Source: Klebsormidium nitens
Lineage: Eukaryota > Streptophyta > Klebsormidiophyceae > Klebsormidiales > Klebsormidiaceae
Length of the DNA stretch: 64,000 nt
Reading direction: 5' to 3'
Assembly (NCBI GenBank): GCA_000708835.1
Contig: DF237072.1
Coordinates: 121,779-185,778 of the forward strand
Position numbers and translations under genes: made by a program. Under the pieces are notes generated by a model that saw only the letters and a list, made by a program, of their open reading frames with translations, made no database searches and was not told the origin of the DNA. Below, in pieces: positions 1 to 11,990 of this stretch. Each line of letters starts with the position of its first letter. Within the stretch, counting starts at the first letter, position 1.

Positions 1-1304
1 TGTAAGACTAATTAATCTATTGATCTGCTCTGCAGGAAGCGCCGAAGAAGGAAAAGGCCTGGAAATCCGGGAATCGGAATTTCATTCCAGACAGCTGCAA
101 AACATTCTTTGGAGTTGGGCACAGCTTTGTGGGCGCAGATCCGCCTCCGTTCTGCTGTGCTCTGCTTGAAGTACTTTGTTTTGAATTTTGACTTTCAAGA
201 GAGCTGTTTGTTCCTGCGGGCAACAGGTTTTAATGCGACCCCGTCCAGGCTGTTTCAAATTGTCCGAGACGGCGCTCGCTGAGCCGGCATTGATTCGGTG
301 CCTCTCTTCCGCTTCCTCCGTTTTTCTACGTTTCTTTCCATTCCTTTCCTTTCAGATGCGCATTGATCTCTGCAAGTCCTTGCCTTTGAGTTCCACCCCT
401 GCCCTCGGTGACCGGGAGTTCCGCTTCCGACCATTCCGAACTCTGTAACTAGACTGTGGTTGGTATAATCAAAACACGGGTTGCCAGCATGATTACGAGG
501 AATACCTTCGTTCGGCGGTTTTATCTCGTCCAGGAGGCATTTCTCTTCTCGTTTACTTTACGTTTCCTCTGCGTGCGCGACGGATCCCCATCCTCGGCGG
601 CCGCCGCTTTCGAGGGTTCCGCTCGGACGCGCGCGCGCAGCTGTCGCTGAAGCGGAGACTCCGGGATGTGAGGAGCTTGCAGCGCACGCGCTTGCGTCAT
701 CTGGCCCGTCTGGTCCTTTCAGATCCTTTGGAAAATGAGCCGCGCGGTAACCGCCCTTCAAACGCAATTACTAAGTGGCGGCTAGTCCGGGCGCCGGCGC
801 CGCGCCCGGGCGCCAGCGCCGCACGCGCGCGCGCAGTTTTGCCTGTGGAAGCCTCAGCAGCGGCCTCAGCCTCAGACCGGGCGCGGGCATCTGACATAAT
901 TGACAATAGGTTGGCCGAAGGTGCAGCTACTGTGGGCGGTCCGCAAACCTGATAGGAAAGCAAAGAGGTCAGTGCGTGGCGGAGAAGCCAGATCGCTTCG
1001 TAACGTAAATGATAGAAGAGGTCGATCAACTGCGGCCATTGGGCGAGCGGTGCGAAGACGCGCGCGCGTCCCAGCGCTTCGCTCTCAAAGCTAAGAGGTC
1101 GCGCGCGAACCGACGCGCTGAAGTCAGGGTTTTAGATCCAGGAACAGCGTCGCCGCCGTTTGATTATGAGGCGCGGCCGCGCGCCGGCGCACTGACATAC
1201 ACGCGGGCTTGTGAAGTTGTGCTGCTCGACTCAGCCGCTAAACAAAGCCGAAATTGTACGGTCCTGAATCTTCATCATGTAGGTAAATTGGTAAAGAACC
1301 TATC
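1..1304. other. Intergenic stretch with CpG-rich islands upstream of the first F-box-like gene
   Basis: I see no convincing coding sequence here. Two blocks are strongly GC-rich with runs of alternating CG (about 590-890 and 1040-1195), while the surrounding DNA is mixed in composition. The second block ends about 110 bp before the ATG of the F-box-like gene. Similar CG-rich blocks precede other F-box copies in this window, so this is probably promoter or 5' leader sequence. No TATA box is clear. Confidence 0.5.
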
Positions 1305-2321
1305 ATGGCCCGGGCGCCAGGCTTTCAGGAACTCCCTCACGAGATCCTCTTGCTCATCCTGAACAAGCTTGCTAGTCAGGACACCCTGGCCTTTCTGCGG
1401 TCCACTTGGGTCTGCAAGGCTCTTTACACAGCGGCAGAGGAGATTCCGGGGGTCTGGAAACAACAGTTTAACGCGCCTCTTGGAGCGAAGCTAGAAATGG
1501 TTGCGGAATTTCAAAACGGAAACTTCTACAAAAGAGAGAGACTTTTTTTGGACGCGACGATAAATGTCATGGGGGGATATAAGCGTCTGTTGGCAGCGCG
1601 ATGGGAAACGAGGGGCTGTGAAAGTTCCGAAAAGAATCTTCATGAACAAACGCAAGGGCCAGATAACACCTTTACCGATTGCCCCAGGTGCAGCTTGCAG
1701 TCAGCAGAGAACAGTTACGTATTGATCCTGGTCAGACTACGCGGAAATTCTGTCGCCTTCGGTGTCTATGATACGCAGAAGAAGCAGGCGTGCTTGAAAT
1801 TGGGTAAGCATGACGCGTGGGTTAAAGAAAACGGGTTAGGACCAGTTACGGGCATTCTTCTTCGGCCTTTAGTATCTCGCGAAAAGGTCAAAGCTGAGCT
1901 CAGGCGGGAGAACCTGAAAAACGCCGCTGGCAAATTTGACCAAGAACTGCTTAGACCTGATCTGGTAAGCGTCGAGTTTTACGCTTTCGGCGAGCCAATC
2001 ATTTCCAGGAATGGCTCATTCGCTACACCAGGAATGCTTCGTTACGGAAGCTTTGTAGCGCAGAAAGCTAAGACCAACTGGATCTCGAATCCTTGGTGGC
2101 CCTTCGAGTGGTTTAGCTTGGTTGGCACGGTTTGCCGGCCCCGGTTGTGCCGTCCCGGGCGCGCAGAGGGGAAGAATAGACTGTCAAAAGTGCCTGGTTC
2201 AGGAGCCCGGGAACTTTTTGCGGTGCTGGATTTCGAAACGTGGCAACGGCCTGGCTGGAGGTTCTACTGGGACAAGCTGCATAACCCGGACGCCTTTTGG
2301 AAGTGGGCTCGGTTGCTGTGA
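1305..2321 (+). CDS. F-box-like protein of a lineage-expanded family, intact
   Basis: A single uninterrupted exon codes for 338 residues from the ATG at 1305. Residues about 7-50 read like an F-box: LPHEILLLIL, then a Leu/Asp-containing helix, a VCKAL segment and a Trp (VWKQQF). F-box proteins usually bring substrates to SCF ubiquitin ligases through Skp1; here that role is inferred from this short motif only. The rest is a domain I cannot name, but it is shared with the copies at 49-57 kb: a GGYKRLLAAR motif near residue 90, then ILVRLRGNSVAFGVYD near 145. This copy is longer at the C end than the 285-residue copy at 50.4 kb and has a Trp-rich tail (WWPFEWF, FWKWARLL). No intron is needed. 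It is the best preserved full-length member in the window. An alternative is an F-box-like fold without ligase function. Confidence 0.75.
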   Translation: MARAPGFQELPHEILLLILNKLASQDTLAFLRSTWVCKALYTAAEEIPGVWKQQFNAPLGAKLEMVAEFQNGNFYKRERLFLDATINVMGGYKRLLAARWETRGCESSEKNLHEQTQGPDNTFTDCPRCSLQSAENSYVLILVRLRGNSVAFGVYDTQKKQACLKLGKHDAWVKENGLGPVTGILLRPLVSREKVKAELRRENLKNAAGKFDQELLRPDLVSVEFYAFGEPIISRNGSFATPGMLRYGSFVAQKAKTNWISNPWWPFEWFSLVGTVCRPRLCRPGRAEGKNRLSKVPGSGARELFAVLDFETWQRPGWRFYWDKLHNPDAFWKWARLL

Positions 2322-3415
2322 AAACAAAGTATCCAATCTAGTACGACCGTTGTGTAATCTGAGTGGTTTCTAGTAGACTTTGTCCCTTGTAGTTAAGAAT
2401 CAGTTGTCTAAGGGAGTTTCTCCCTTGTAAGGATCAGCTGACATTGACAAGCCATTTTGGAACTCGGATTCCGTGCGTCTACTCAAATCCACAGCCTTTC
2501 GAGTTTTGCAGGCGGCCCGTTCTCAGCTGTTTTAGGCTGCGTAACCGACAACAGTCTATGCCGAACATGTAAGCGGTGGGCATGTTACGATGCATTCAAT
2601 TCATTTTGTAAATGCTCGAGCACCATAAGTCGTGAAATTTAGGCCCTGTAACAACAGCCGTCAGCTAGGGAAACATGTAGTCACTGCGTTTGGACCAAAG
2701 ACGCGGCTAACAGCATGCATTTACGGTCCAAAGTCGCTCACATTGATCCTAAACCTCATCTAGACGTTCAAGCAAAGCGCGTAGGGCCTTCTCATGGGCA
2801 CATCATTCCATGCCATGATAAAACTAAGCCAGTTAAGTGAGATGGTATGCATGCTTTTCTGCACGATGCGCATTTATAGCTCAAATTGGTGATGCGGCGT
2901 CAAAAGACGGTGCAGCGCTTGAAGCGAGCATTGCTTGCCAAGGCCGGGCGGAATAGGAGCATGCGTCAAATCAAGCTAGTCTCGTGAAGCATTGACGGAA
3001 ATCAGAATCTTCCAGATTTCTGTATCTACAACATGGCCCTTTCTCTGAAAAATGATGGGCGCCTTGGGAACAATGATATGAGATACGACTTAACGTTCGT
3101 GTGTAATCGTAGGCCAGAGATCTAACTTAATCGGAAAGGGGCCCATAATTATGGATACGTTCCAGGTTTGAAGTCTTTACGGAACCATTTTTAGAGGCAA
3201 CCAAGTGCATACCTGGAATGGATTACATCTCCGGAATAGGGCCGGCTGCTGCGCGCGCGAGCTGTTTACCAATCATTAACAAAGGCCCAGATTCTCTCCG
3301 AAATGAAGCTAGGCAATACTCTCAGTGTGACTGGCTTCAGAGCGCATTCCGAGCTCCTTAATCCTATACGAAACTATGATCGTGTACTCAACATATGCAT
3401 TATAGGTTCCCTGCT
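2322..3415. other. Intergenic, nothing recognised
   Basis: This stretch separates the ends of two convergent genes (the F-box-like gene on plus and the GT47 gene on minus). No extended reading frame with coding character, RNA gene or clear repeat was seen. It presumably holds the 3' untranslated regions of both genes. Confidence 0.5.
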
Positions 3416-6400
3416 TTACATGTTCTTCGACGCAGCCCCGCGCCCCGTGGCGCGTATTGCGAGCTCCTTTAGAATCAGGCCGTAGCACGACCCGCTTTCT
3501 GTCGTCTTATCGTACTGCAGAAGTTCTTGCACCCGCGCCAGACCGTCCTGGAGAGTGCGCAACCTGCACGAAGGGAATGCAACTGGATCGGCCTACAAGA
3601 TACGTTGGGCTTTTCCGACCGGTACCAGACTCGTTGAGATATTCACGTCAAACTCGATCACGCTGCCAGTGTTCGAATTTTCGCGCGATGCAAAACAGGC
3701 AAGAATTCAGAAACAATAGGCCGTGCGCAGGCAAAAAAATTCGAGGGTCTGGCAAGGGCCACCTTCATGCAAGTGGTGGGTGGATCGACCCCGGTTTGAA
3801 AAGCGTCAGACCGGCTTTGGGTTTGCTGGCTTTGAAGGCGGGAAAAAAGTCTCCCAAGAAAGTTTGAAACAATCAAGACGGTAAAAGCCCCCGTGCGCTG
3901 CCGTTTCTCTCGGACTGGATCTAGAACCAGGAGTTTGCTTCCCTTGCTTTTGGCCCTACCTCGCGGGGTCGTCCAGGATCGCCCGGATGACGTCATTCAG
4001 GCGGCCCGTGATGTCATCCGTCTCCAGGTTGACCGTGAACGTGTCGTAGTCCAGCAGTCTGCTCCGCTCGAAGGGCCGGTCGAACGCGCGGAAGAAGCTC
4101 ACCGGAATGCACCCCATTGAGATGGCCTTCCAGAAACGGGCTGTGTCCTGCGGACAGTTAAAAGTAACCAGGACGGTCTTTAACTCAGGAATCATCAGCG
4201 GCAAGAATATAAAGCTCCGAAAGTGATTTTGAATCCAACCCAACAATCTTTCTGCTCCGCACCCTCGCCCACGTCTCTAAACCGTGAAAGTGACGCCATA
4301 AGGGATCCCAGGCTGGCGAGCTTGATTATCGTTAACTATCTTTTTTTAAGCAACCCGCATTGGCCGCATTAGCGGCATTCGCTCTCCATACGCACCGTCG
4401 AAGTATTACGTGGACCTCGGGTCTGCTGTGACAGGGAGAGGCGAGAAGCAGTCGGGTCCCAACTGATTTCTAAGGACAAACGGTTCCTTTCTCTTCGACC
4501 ATCTCTTCGCAAGTAACGACAACACAACACATCCCTCGGTCCCTGGTTCCAGAAGCGAGCTGCGTGCAATGTTCAGATGCCAAAGCGCAAGCTTCTTGGA
4601 CAGGCGCACGTGGCTAAGTGAAAGGAATCCGCGGACCGACACAAGCTAGTCGAAGAAAAGCTTGCACGCCCTCAGTGTTTGTCTATGCGAAGAGGCCAGT
4701 CATTGAGCGGCGAAGCCTCGCTACGTGTTTCCGAAAAAGAAAGCGCAGACACAAACGAATTTGGCTGCCAACCAGGCTGAGTACGAGTCCTGAGTCTCAG
4801 TCCTTTGGACAAGAGGTGGTTACCCTTGTTTTAACCTCGGCAAGGCTGGTACCCGCCCGAGTCCGTTTATGGGACAGCTAACCACGTTTTGACCGGCTCA
4901 TAACCATCCGTAATCAAGGGCCAAATCTTCGTGTGAGAAACATGATGCGGACGGCTCACCTGCGTGTCTCCGGGCGGTGTGACACAAACACAGCTAACCA
5001 CTTCTTGACCAGCTCATAACCGTCCATGGTTACTAAGGGCCAAAACTTCGTGTAAGAAACACGATGCGGACGGCTCACCTGCGTGTTTCCGGGCGGTGTG
5101 ACGCAAAACACTGCCCGGCTCATGTCGGCGAGCGTCTCCTCCGCTGTTCGCGCCGCAAAATCCGACCCCGGAAAGGGATCCCTCACCCACTGCTCGTGCA
5201 GTTCCTTTCGGATTTCGTGGCCGTACCGAGCACCGTGCTGGTCTCGGGCCGAGAATCGGTACAGCAGTGGGATGCTCCGGTTGCTTTCGAGCGGGCGGAC
5301 AATCTGCAGCAAAAGGACGGTTCCATGGGCCCCAAAAGTTCAAGCGCTCTGGAAACGGAAGAGACTGATGCCGAAACGAATAACCTGAAATCGGGCCAGC
5401 CTTTCACCCCCGAAAGGATGCCTTCTCTCCAACTAAGCAAATCCGCAGGGAGTCTTACGTACTAAATGTCAGGATGGCGGACGGGAGAGCTACTCAAATC
5501 TACACCAAGAGAGGAGCTCGTGAGAGTCGAAGCAGTTTACCGCGTGACGCTTCGGCTGAGTCGGAGATGAAGGGTTTTCTAGCGATGGGCTGGAATCTAA
5601 GCTGAAGAGCGGTTGTGCACTTGCATAACTACAGAGATTAGATACAATACAAGCTGGGTCTGCTCGGAAAGTTCGGACCAGCAGGGACTTCACCAAAAGA
5701 TAACGTTACGGGCGGCCTGGCCGACTCGGTTCCTGCCTTTGCCTCTGAGGCGTCGAAAGCCGATCCCCAGTTTAAGCAACAGCAGAAAACGCTGGTTGCT
5801 GGAGACACGCCGTCTCCCTAAACGATAAGCAGAGTCGAGACCACGATCCTTGAAGCTTCTGACTGAGAGCGTCCCGTGCTCTCGCAACGAATCTATCTTC
5901 CGTTAGGGACACCGCGAATGGATCAGACCGTCATTTCTGACATTTGTACCGTTTTCAGACGAGCCTTCTCTTAACAAGCGGGATTAATTTTCGGAAGATC
6001 GTAGTGATCTTACAGGTACAGCCTTTTCCGGACCAAGATGGTCTTGCCCACTAATTCTGCCTCTGGTTTAAACGCGACCCAGGAGGTGGTTTGTTAACCT
6101 ACCCGGTTCGGCTTTAACCACATGGGAACCACAACGTCCCGCCCGGGAGCGTGACAGAAGAAGTCGTCAGGGGCGCGGTCAGGATCGTATTGGTGTGCCC
6201 AAGAGCGGGCAACAAGATCGCCATTCGCCTGCACACGAGAAACAAGCCTGGTTTGTGCAGGGCGATTTGACTGAGTCTCGAATATATGCTATTTCGCCCC
6301 TATTTCCCTGCTTCCGTGTGCTTTGGGGAGAGTCACATGTGGCCGAAATCCTAGCAATTTCGCTACGAGAGGTCGGTAAAAGCATCGTAAGTTTGGAAGT

Positions 6401-7953
6401 TCGCTACAGTCACGAGGGAACTTCGGAAAGTAACAGGGGAAAGCAGACCCGAAACACTATGGAACTTCTATGAATGAGCCAGTTAGAATGTCTATTGGGC
6501 CCCCATTTAAAATATGAGAGTCCCCAGTACTGCTTTGACTGGAAGCATCATGCACTGCAGTGTCCAGGAAAACTAAGGATGCCGCTCTGCCAAAGAAAAA
6601 GAAAACGTTTCCTGTCGTCGTTTCAAACGTCCTATCCCCAAAGTCTGCTTCGCAAAGATCCTTTCATCTGTGGCCAGGAAAGGTCCCAGTTTGATTGGTT
6701 GCTGACAGATTGCGGATCGGACCTTTTGCGGAACCTTGCACTCAGGATCTCATGCCTTACGTACAGCCTCTCTGGAAGTCTTTGCTAGTAATCGATGTTA
6801 CTGCCCTCCTGACAAAATGCAGTGAGGTTTGGCCATCATCTGTGCGCTGCTTCCTAGATCTCCTTGGCCAACGATCATCGGGACGTCCGTAGGGGAGCAA
6901 GCTCGACAAAGAATTGCAACCCTGACTGACGTCCAGAGTCCACGGACTCTTGGGCACCACCAATGTGGCCCCAGTAAAACATTCCGGTTTAGGAGCGCCA
7001 GGGGAGTTTGTCTTTGCAGGCTTTCTACAATTTACCTGAACCAGCTCCAGATTGTTGCGCCTACGACCTCAGAATCCACAAACATTCGGGCCCCTTTGCA
7101 GGCATATCCAGCTCGAATGTTGAAAGTATCTAGCTAAAAACAACAGCTCAAATGATGAGATGATCTAGCTAAAAGCACCAGCTCAAATAATGAGAGTATC
7201 TAGCTAAATCCATCAGCCCAAGGTCTGGAGCCTCGAGCTCTCGCGCACCTGAATGCTGATAAGCTGCCCCACTTCCCTCCTTGCATCCTTCAGAAACCCA
7301 TATGCATCGCACCGCCCGTTGTCGTACCCAAACACGGCCACATGGTCCGCCCCGTTCGTCCGGTTCCAAAACGGCCAGCTCGTCCGAACATGGTCCAAAG
7401 CGTCCGACACAAAGCGCGAGGCGTGGGCCACTCCCTCTTTAAACGGCGCACCGTCCTCTTTTTCAAACGACCACTGCGTGTTGAGGTAGTAACCCAGGTA
7501 CATGGGTATGTAGAACAGGCTGGCGGCCTCGGGGTTAAGCGTCCTAACCCGGCTGGTTAACAGGAACCGGTGGAGGTGCACGTCGGTGTCGTATTGAGTG
7601 TCGTGGTATGCGGCCGTCCGGTTGAAGACGTGATCCGTGAAGCGCTTGGGCATGGCATAGACGTAAACAAACCCATCCGGGTAACCCGCGAGCTCGGGAG
7701 CATTTCCCGCACTCCCCTGTCTAGTTTCTAGCGCTACGCCAACGACGTCGCCGGCAGCTTTGGTTACGTCAGCAAAGGGTCTGCTGTCCTTCTGCCCGCA
7801 TAGTAGCCCCAAAGACCCATTCAATCCTGGCCGTGACACCGCTATGTGCAAGCAGTCCAGCAGTAAGACCGTAACCGGGACAAAGCAGTAGACTAAAAGG
7901 GGCACTTTGCAGCTCATGATCATCAACCCAGCTGAAACCCTGTGCGCTCGCAT
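3416..7953 (-). CDS. Exostosin-family (GT47) glycosyltransferase, five exons
   Basis: Five exons on the minus strand, 7249-7953, 6103-6228, 5079-5303, 3960-4147 and 3416-3563, join in phase to 463 residues. All introns are GT-AG. The start is the ATG at 7953, which is followed by a hydrophobic signal anchor (residues about 10-35, LLVYCFVPVTVLLLD), as expected of a type II Golgi enzyme. Exostosin landmarks follow in order: FVYVYAMP, FYIPMYLGYY, a PFWNRTNGADH block, PGRDVVVPMW (exon 2), GARYGHEIRKEL (exon 3), then GNTQDTARFWKAISMGCIP across the exon 3/4 join, and a YGLILKELAIRATG tail in the last exon. GT47 enzymes build wall polysaccharides (xyloglucan, xylan, pectin, arabinan) or heparan-type glycans; the substrate cannot be told here. 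A 116-bp tandem copy of the exon 3 donor lies in intron 3. The gene is divergent from the glycosyltransferase fusion gene at 12 kb. Confidence 0.9.
4875..5106 (-). repeat. Tandem copy of the exon 3 donor region of the GT47 gene
   Basis: Two 116-bp copies, 4875-4990 and 4991-5106, are nearly identical. The second holds the true end of exon 3 (…ACACGCAG followed by GTGAGC on the minus strand). The first repeats about 25 bp of exon end and the same donor, but sits inside the intron. It is an exon-edge echo and a potential decoy 5' splice site. Confidence 0.85.
7126..7220. repeat. 35-bp tandem repeat, about 2.7 copies
   Basis: Copies start at 7126, 7161 and 7196, each with a TCTAGCTAAA core followed by a CAGCTCAAA-like block. 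The array lies just past the exon 1 donor of the GT47 gene, within its first intron. Confidence 0.8.
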
Positions 7954-10900
7954 CTGCTGCACGTCGTTTGCAGCACTCTTTGCTGTCAGCTGAGTAGTAG
8001 AGATCTAGCTTTTAGAAAGCAAGCTCCCAAGTCAAGGTGTCGGTGTCAGCAGCTGCTAGTCAATGAGCTGTCGGGGCGCACACCGCTGGGCTGTTTGAAT
8101 TCTACCGCTTGAGTGGGCAGTGCGCGCGGCAGCTTTGCAGCGGGCAGGCACTCTGTAGACACTCACATACAGAGAAGGACAGCGAGGGCTCTCCGAATAC
8201 GACATGCACTTCCAGCAGTGGTTGCGAGGAGTAGCGACGCATTAGCGGCCGGCGCCACAACATTTATCACAGTGCTCACTTGGTTCAGCAGCCAGCTACT
8301 TAAGCCTTAAGGCGCTGAGCCTATCCTAGCTGACCGGGATGCCACTTGATGACGTAAGATCCGGCGCTTCCCTGGCGCCCCATAGGGCGCAGAATAGGGG
8401 GTGTCGTATGTAGCCCTCACGCTTATTTCGGTGCACACGTCATGAAGTACGTGAATGCCCGGGCCGAGTGGGATTCGCGAATTTAAGGGCCGGGGTCCCG
8501 ACTCTGGAGTGACTCTCATGCAAGTCCCAGCTGAGAGCTCGCTCCATCTCCCCCGGTGGCTTACCCCGAGGATTGAACCTGGATGAGTTAGGGGAACCGG
8601 GACCCCTTTCCAGCTACAGTCGGAGCTTCCTCCCGGCACAAAGTACCGGTATCGTTTTCTGAAGGTTTTCTAGGGACTGCCATTCTCGGACTCAAGCTTT
8701 AATTTATCACGAACTTGCTGGAAGACAGGTTTATGAATACCCGGCAGCACCCGGCTCTTGATTCTTGAAGCTCTCTCACAAGGATACCCGGGGGATGAAC
8801 GGCAGAGGGCCGGGGCGGCTGTCTGGGAGAGTCATATAACGGAGGGCCGAGATGGCATATTTTGGAGCCAGATTGGAGGCTTGGAGCCCAATCCGATCGA
8901 CGCGGGAATTCAAAAATTCCGTATCTCGAGCCAGGTCGGCAAATACCCGGTACGGTACCGCGCACGAGTCGGCGCCTCGTGGCGGCCGGCACCGGGGCAG
9001 GTTCGCCTGTAAAATAGTCATAAAGGTACCACGTACAGACTCCGAACTGTACGTTACGAACTTCTACGGCCCTCATAACCGTCAAGATGTGACCTTGGAT
9101 GCGAGCTGTCCGGGACCCGGGTATTCAAAAACCAAGATCCGTAACCCGGCTTTTTACGCGCCCCGCACCCGCGCCTGTGACCCACCCTAGCCACCCAGCC
9201 AAACCCACCAGTCTCCCGGGTGCCCAGTTGTTGTAACAGGCCTGGGCACACGGGAGATCTACCGTATATCGGAGTCCGACGTTCGAACCGGTAGCCTGGC
9301 CGAACGATTATAGTAGGTCAGTACGTTAGGTACCGTACAAAGTGTACATTGCTACAGACTGGAGTACACAACTACGGTATAACGTACCAAAAGTACTGGG
9401 TATCGTTGTACCGGTATGACAAGTACGTACGGATAGGTACTCGTTTGCCAAAACATTCTGCACACACATGACTGGGTATGCCGGGCTCCGATCCAGCCCG
9501 CAGCTGAGCTATACCCCTGATAACTGATTGCTACCATTCCGCGCATGTCGCGGGCCCTATCTGGGAGCCCCGCACTGTTCAAGCAGCTGAATCTGCCGAT
9601 AAGAGTTCAGTTTAATTCAATACGTATTACTGTCCCTTTTCGAGCGCGTTTCATTATCACAAGCTGCTTCAGTATCCTAGTCTCTTATACGTTAGCTCCT
9701 GCATGCGGGCTGACATAAGCGCTCAGGATGATCAGTAATAGGCGTACTGTTGCATGTGCTCTCAATCTTATAGCCTTTCAACTTCCCCCTCTGCTACTTC
9801 AAATCCATAGGCGCGCTAAATTGTTACATTTTTGGAGGCTATGGTTATGTACGACATTCGCTAAGACATGTACATCCTTCAGATCCATTTTTGGAGTTGC
9901 TGATTCCTGAAGGACTCGGTGTCTACCGTACACGAAATCATCGAAATCATCTCAACACACTCACATATTGTCAATCATTGAAGGCGGTCATGACCCTCCT
10001 CAATCTGAGTAATAAATAATAATGAAAGCTCAGAATGCGAGCTTTCAAGCGAACGTTGCGGCGCTCAATAAAGGCCGGCACGGTAGGCAGGCACACCTGA
10101 TACGAGTGTACTTGAGCTGCCGCGACCCAGCAGCCCATGCAAATCAGCCACTGTTCCAGCTGGCAAACAGTAGACTGTAAGCTCTGCGAAATCTGTGTCA
10201 GTATTGTGCAGACCCAGTCCTGAAAGCCTTGGTAACCTTTGGCACTCGCATAAGCTGCTTACCCAATGACGTTTACAAATGGCCCGCACCGGCCTGATGC
10301 AAGCCTTCGTCAGATTCCATAAGGTACAGCTCAGGCCACTGACCATATGCTGGGAACTCCGAGTTCGTTCCTGATCAATCGGGATGATCCGAGCAAACCA
10401 GCAGCTTGTCCGCTTCACTATCTTCATTGCAGTGGCTGAGTTCAGGACTAACAGCTCTCATCGTCTGAAGCGGAAACTTGTCTTTGCAAGGGTCAGCCAG
10501 CTGCTAACAGACCAGCTGCCAAAGAGACAAGCTCAGAACAGCGGCGCAGCGCACTCACAGCTTGCTTGGCGCAGCTGGAAGCATCAAACTAGATCTGTAG
10601 CGGCAACAGCTTAAATGCACTTTTTTATTGCCTCCGCACCTAGCTCACGCCTTACACTCTGCTGAAGTTACGTTCTCTGGGGAAGCTGAAGTGGGCAGGA
10701 TTCTGGTTGAATGGTTGTGGAGTGGTCACACCTCCATATCAAGGCGCGCACTTTTCCGTGCTCAATCCGAAGAGCTGCCGGTGAGTCCTTGTCACTTGAG
10801 TTGGAATGATGAGTGCACGTCTCTTCTGTCCTTTCAGGCCCTTCTGCCACTATGAGGGTCCCAAAAGTTGGAGCTCTGTTCACCCTGGGAGATCCTGCTC

Positions 10901-11990
10901 TGCTCTCATATGCTGGTCCTGGATCTAAGCTCATTGGGTCCATGAGACTCTGAGATTTAACTACGTTCCGGTGTGCTTATGATGTGGTGGGCTAGCCTAC
11001 TGTGGTGGCTTCATCTGCATGTATCAATCACTGGTAGTTCACAGGTTGAGCAACGGCCCTTTCTCGCAGGATCAAGCAATCAGCTAAAAGCCTTGAGTAT
11101 ACAACCATTGCCTAGGTTTCATTACGAGCTTTTTGAACTTTGAAATAGCTTTCAGACTGTCACCTTCCGGAAGCTGCCAGAGGGATATCACTGTCATGCA
11201 GATGCAATTTCAGAGGAGTCAGTAGGGGCTGGCCTTGATTCTGCTGGGTTCAAGCTTTTAATGGCAGCTTTGCACTCACTCACGTATTTAACATGGAGCA
11301 CGTTCACAGTGGTTGGGTAGTGGTGGGCTTTCTTTCTGCAAAGAAGCGCTTCCAAGCACACTAGCGCATACCCAACTCGTGAAACAGCTTAAGCCTTCAT
11401 CACTTAAACCTTCGCTGAAATCTCGTTCTTCATAACACCTTTGGTTGGATGATCATCTCGATAAGTAAAGGGGATTGCTTTTGTCACCGGTCAGCAGTTA
11501 TCTGTTTGTTGTTCGAACCGACATGGATCACTGGTGGTCTATGTTTTCCTCTCAAGGCTGCTTTGTCTCGAGTGCTCAAGCTTGGTCCGGGTGCTCACGA
11601 TAAATTAGTGCTGTGCTTTCTTTAAGCCTGAAGATAACTTCGTTGTCTGGACACATGCAAGTCACAGACCTGTTCCGAGGTCGTCAGCTGGCACCTTTAA
11701 TTGCTTCCGGACCACCCAAGATTGGCTACTTATTGCAACCTGCTAAGCAGCAGAAAACCTCAGCCTTCTTCTGCTGCCCAACAGTGGCTATAACTCCTCA
11801 TCAACTGGAACAGAACGCAAGAGTCCTTTTGATCTCGATAAGAATTACAGAAACGGGGTTACACGTACGCTCAAAACGACAGGCACCGAGTGTCTGTGCT
11901 GAACGTTTTCTTCTCTCTCTTTTCAGCCTTCTTCAACCACGCCAAGAGCACTGCGCGATTGACACACCTCAACCCAGTCATTGTCCCGGT
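7954..11990. other. Intergenic region between two divergent glycan genes
   Basis: No gene is supported. The stretch 8.3-9.45 kb differs in texture from its surroundings: it is rich in CCCGGG, GGTACC and other palindromes and ends in a GTAC-dense patch. A loose inverted pair (TGAATACCCGG near 8731, CCGGGTATTCA near 9118) brackets about 400 bp and could be the ends of a small non-coding element. The rest, 9.5-11.9 kb, shows nothing I can name. Promoters of both flanking genes should lie here. Confidence 0.45.
9300..9440. repeat. GTAC-dense patch, copy 1
   Basis: About eleven GTAC tetranucleotides occur within roughly 140 bp, far above chance, many as GGTACC or CGTAC. A second patch at 63431-63560 has similar density and similar short blocks (GTACAT, then TACAG, then GAGTAC). 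This suggests one dispersed repeat family. Confidence 0.6.

Noticed and set aside
3956-3959. Apparent stop ending the GT47 gene at exon 4
   Set aside because: The TAG overlaps a GTAGGG donor, and a further in-phase exon at 3416-3563 supplies the expected exostosin tail.
8720-9135. Loose inverted pair suggesting a 400-bp mobile element
   Set aside because: Only about a dozen bases match cleanly and no target-site duplication is visible, so it is mentioned but not called.
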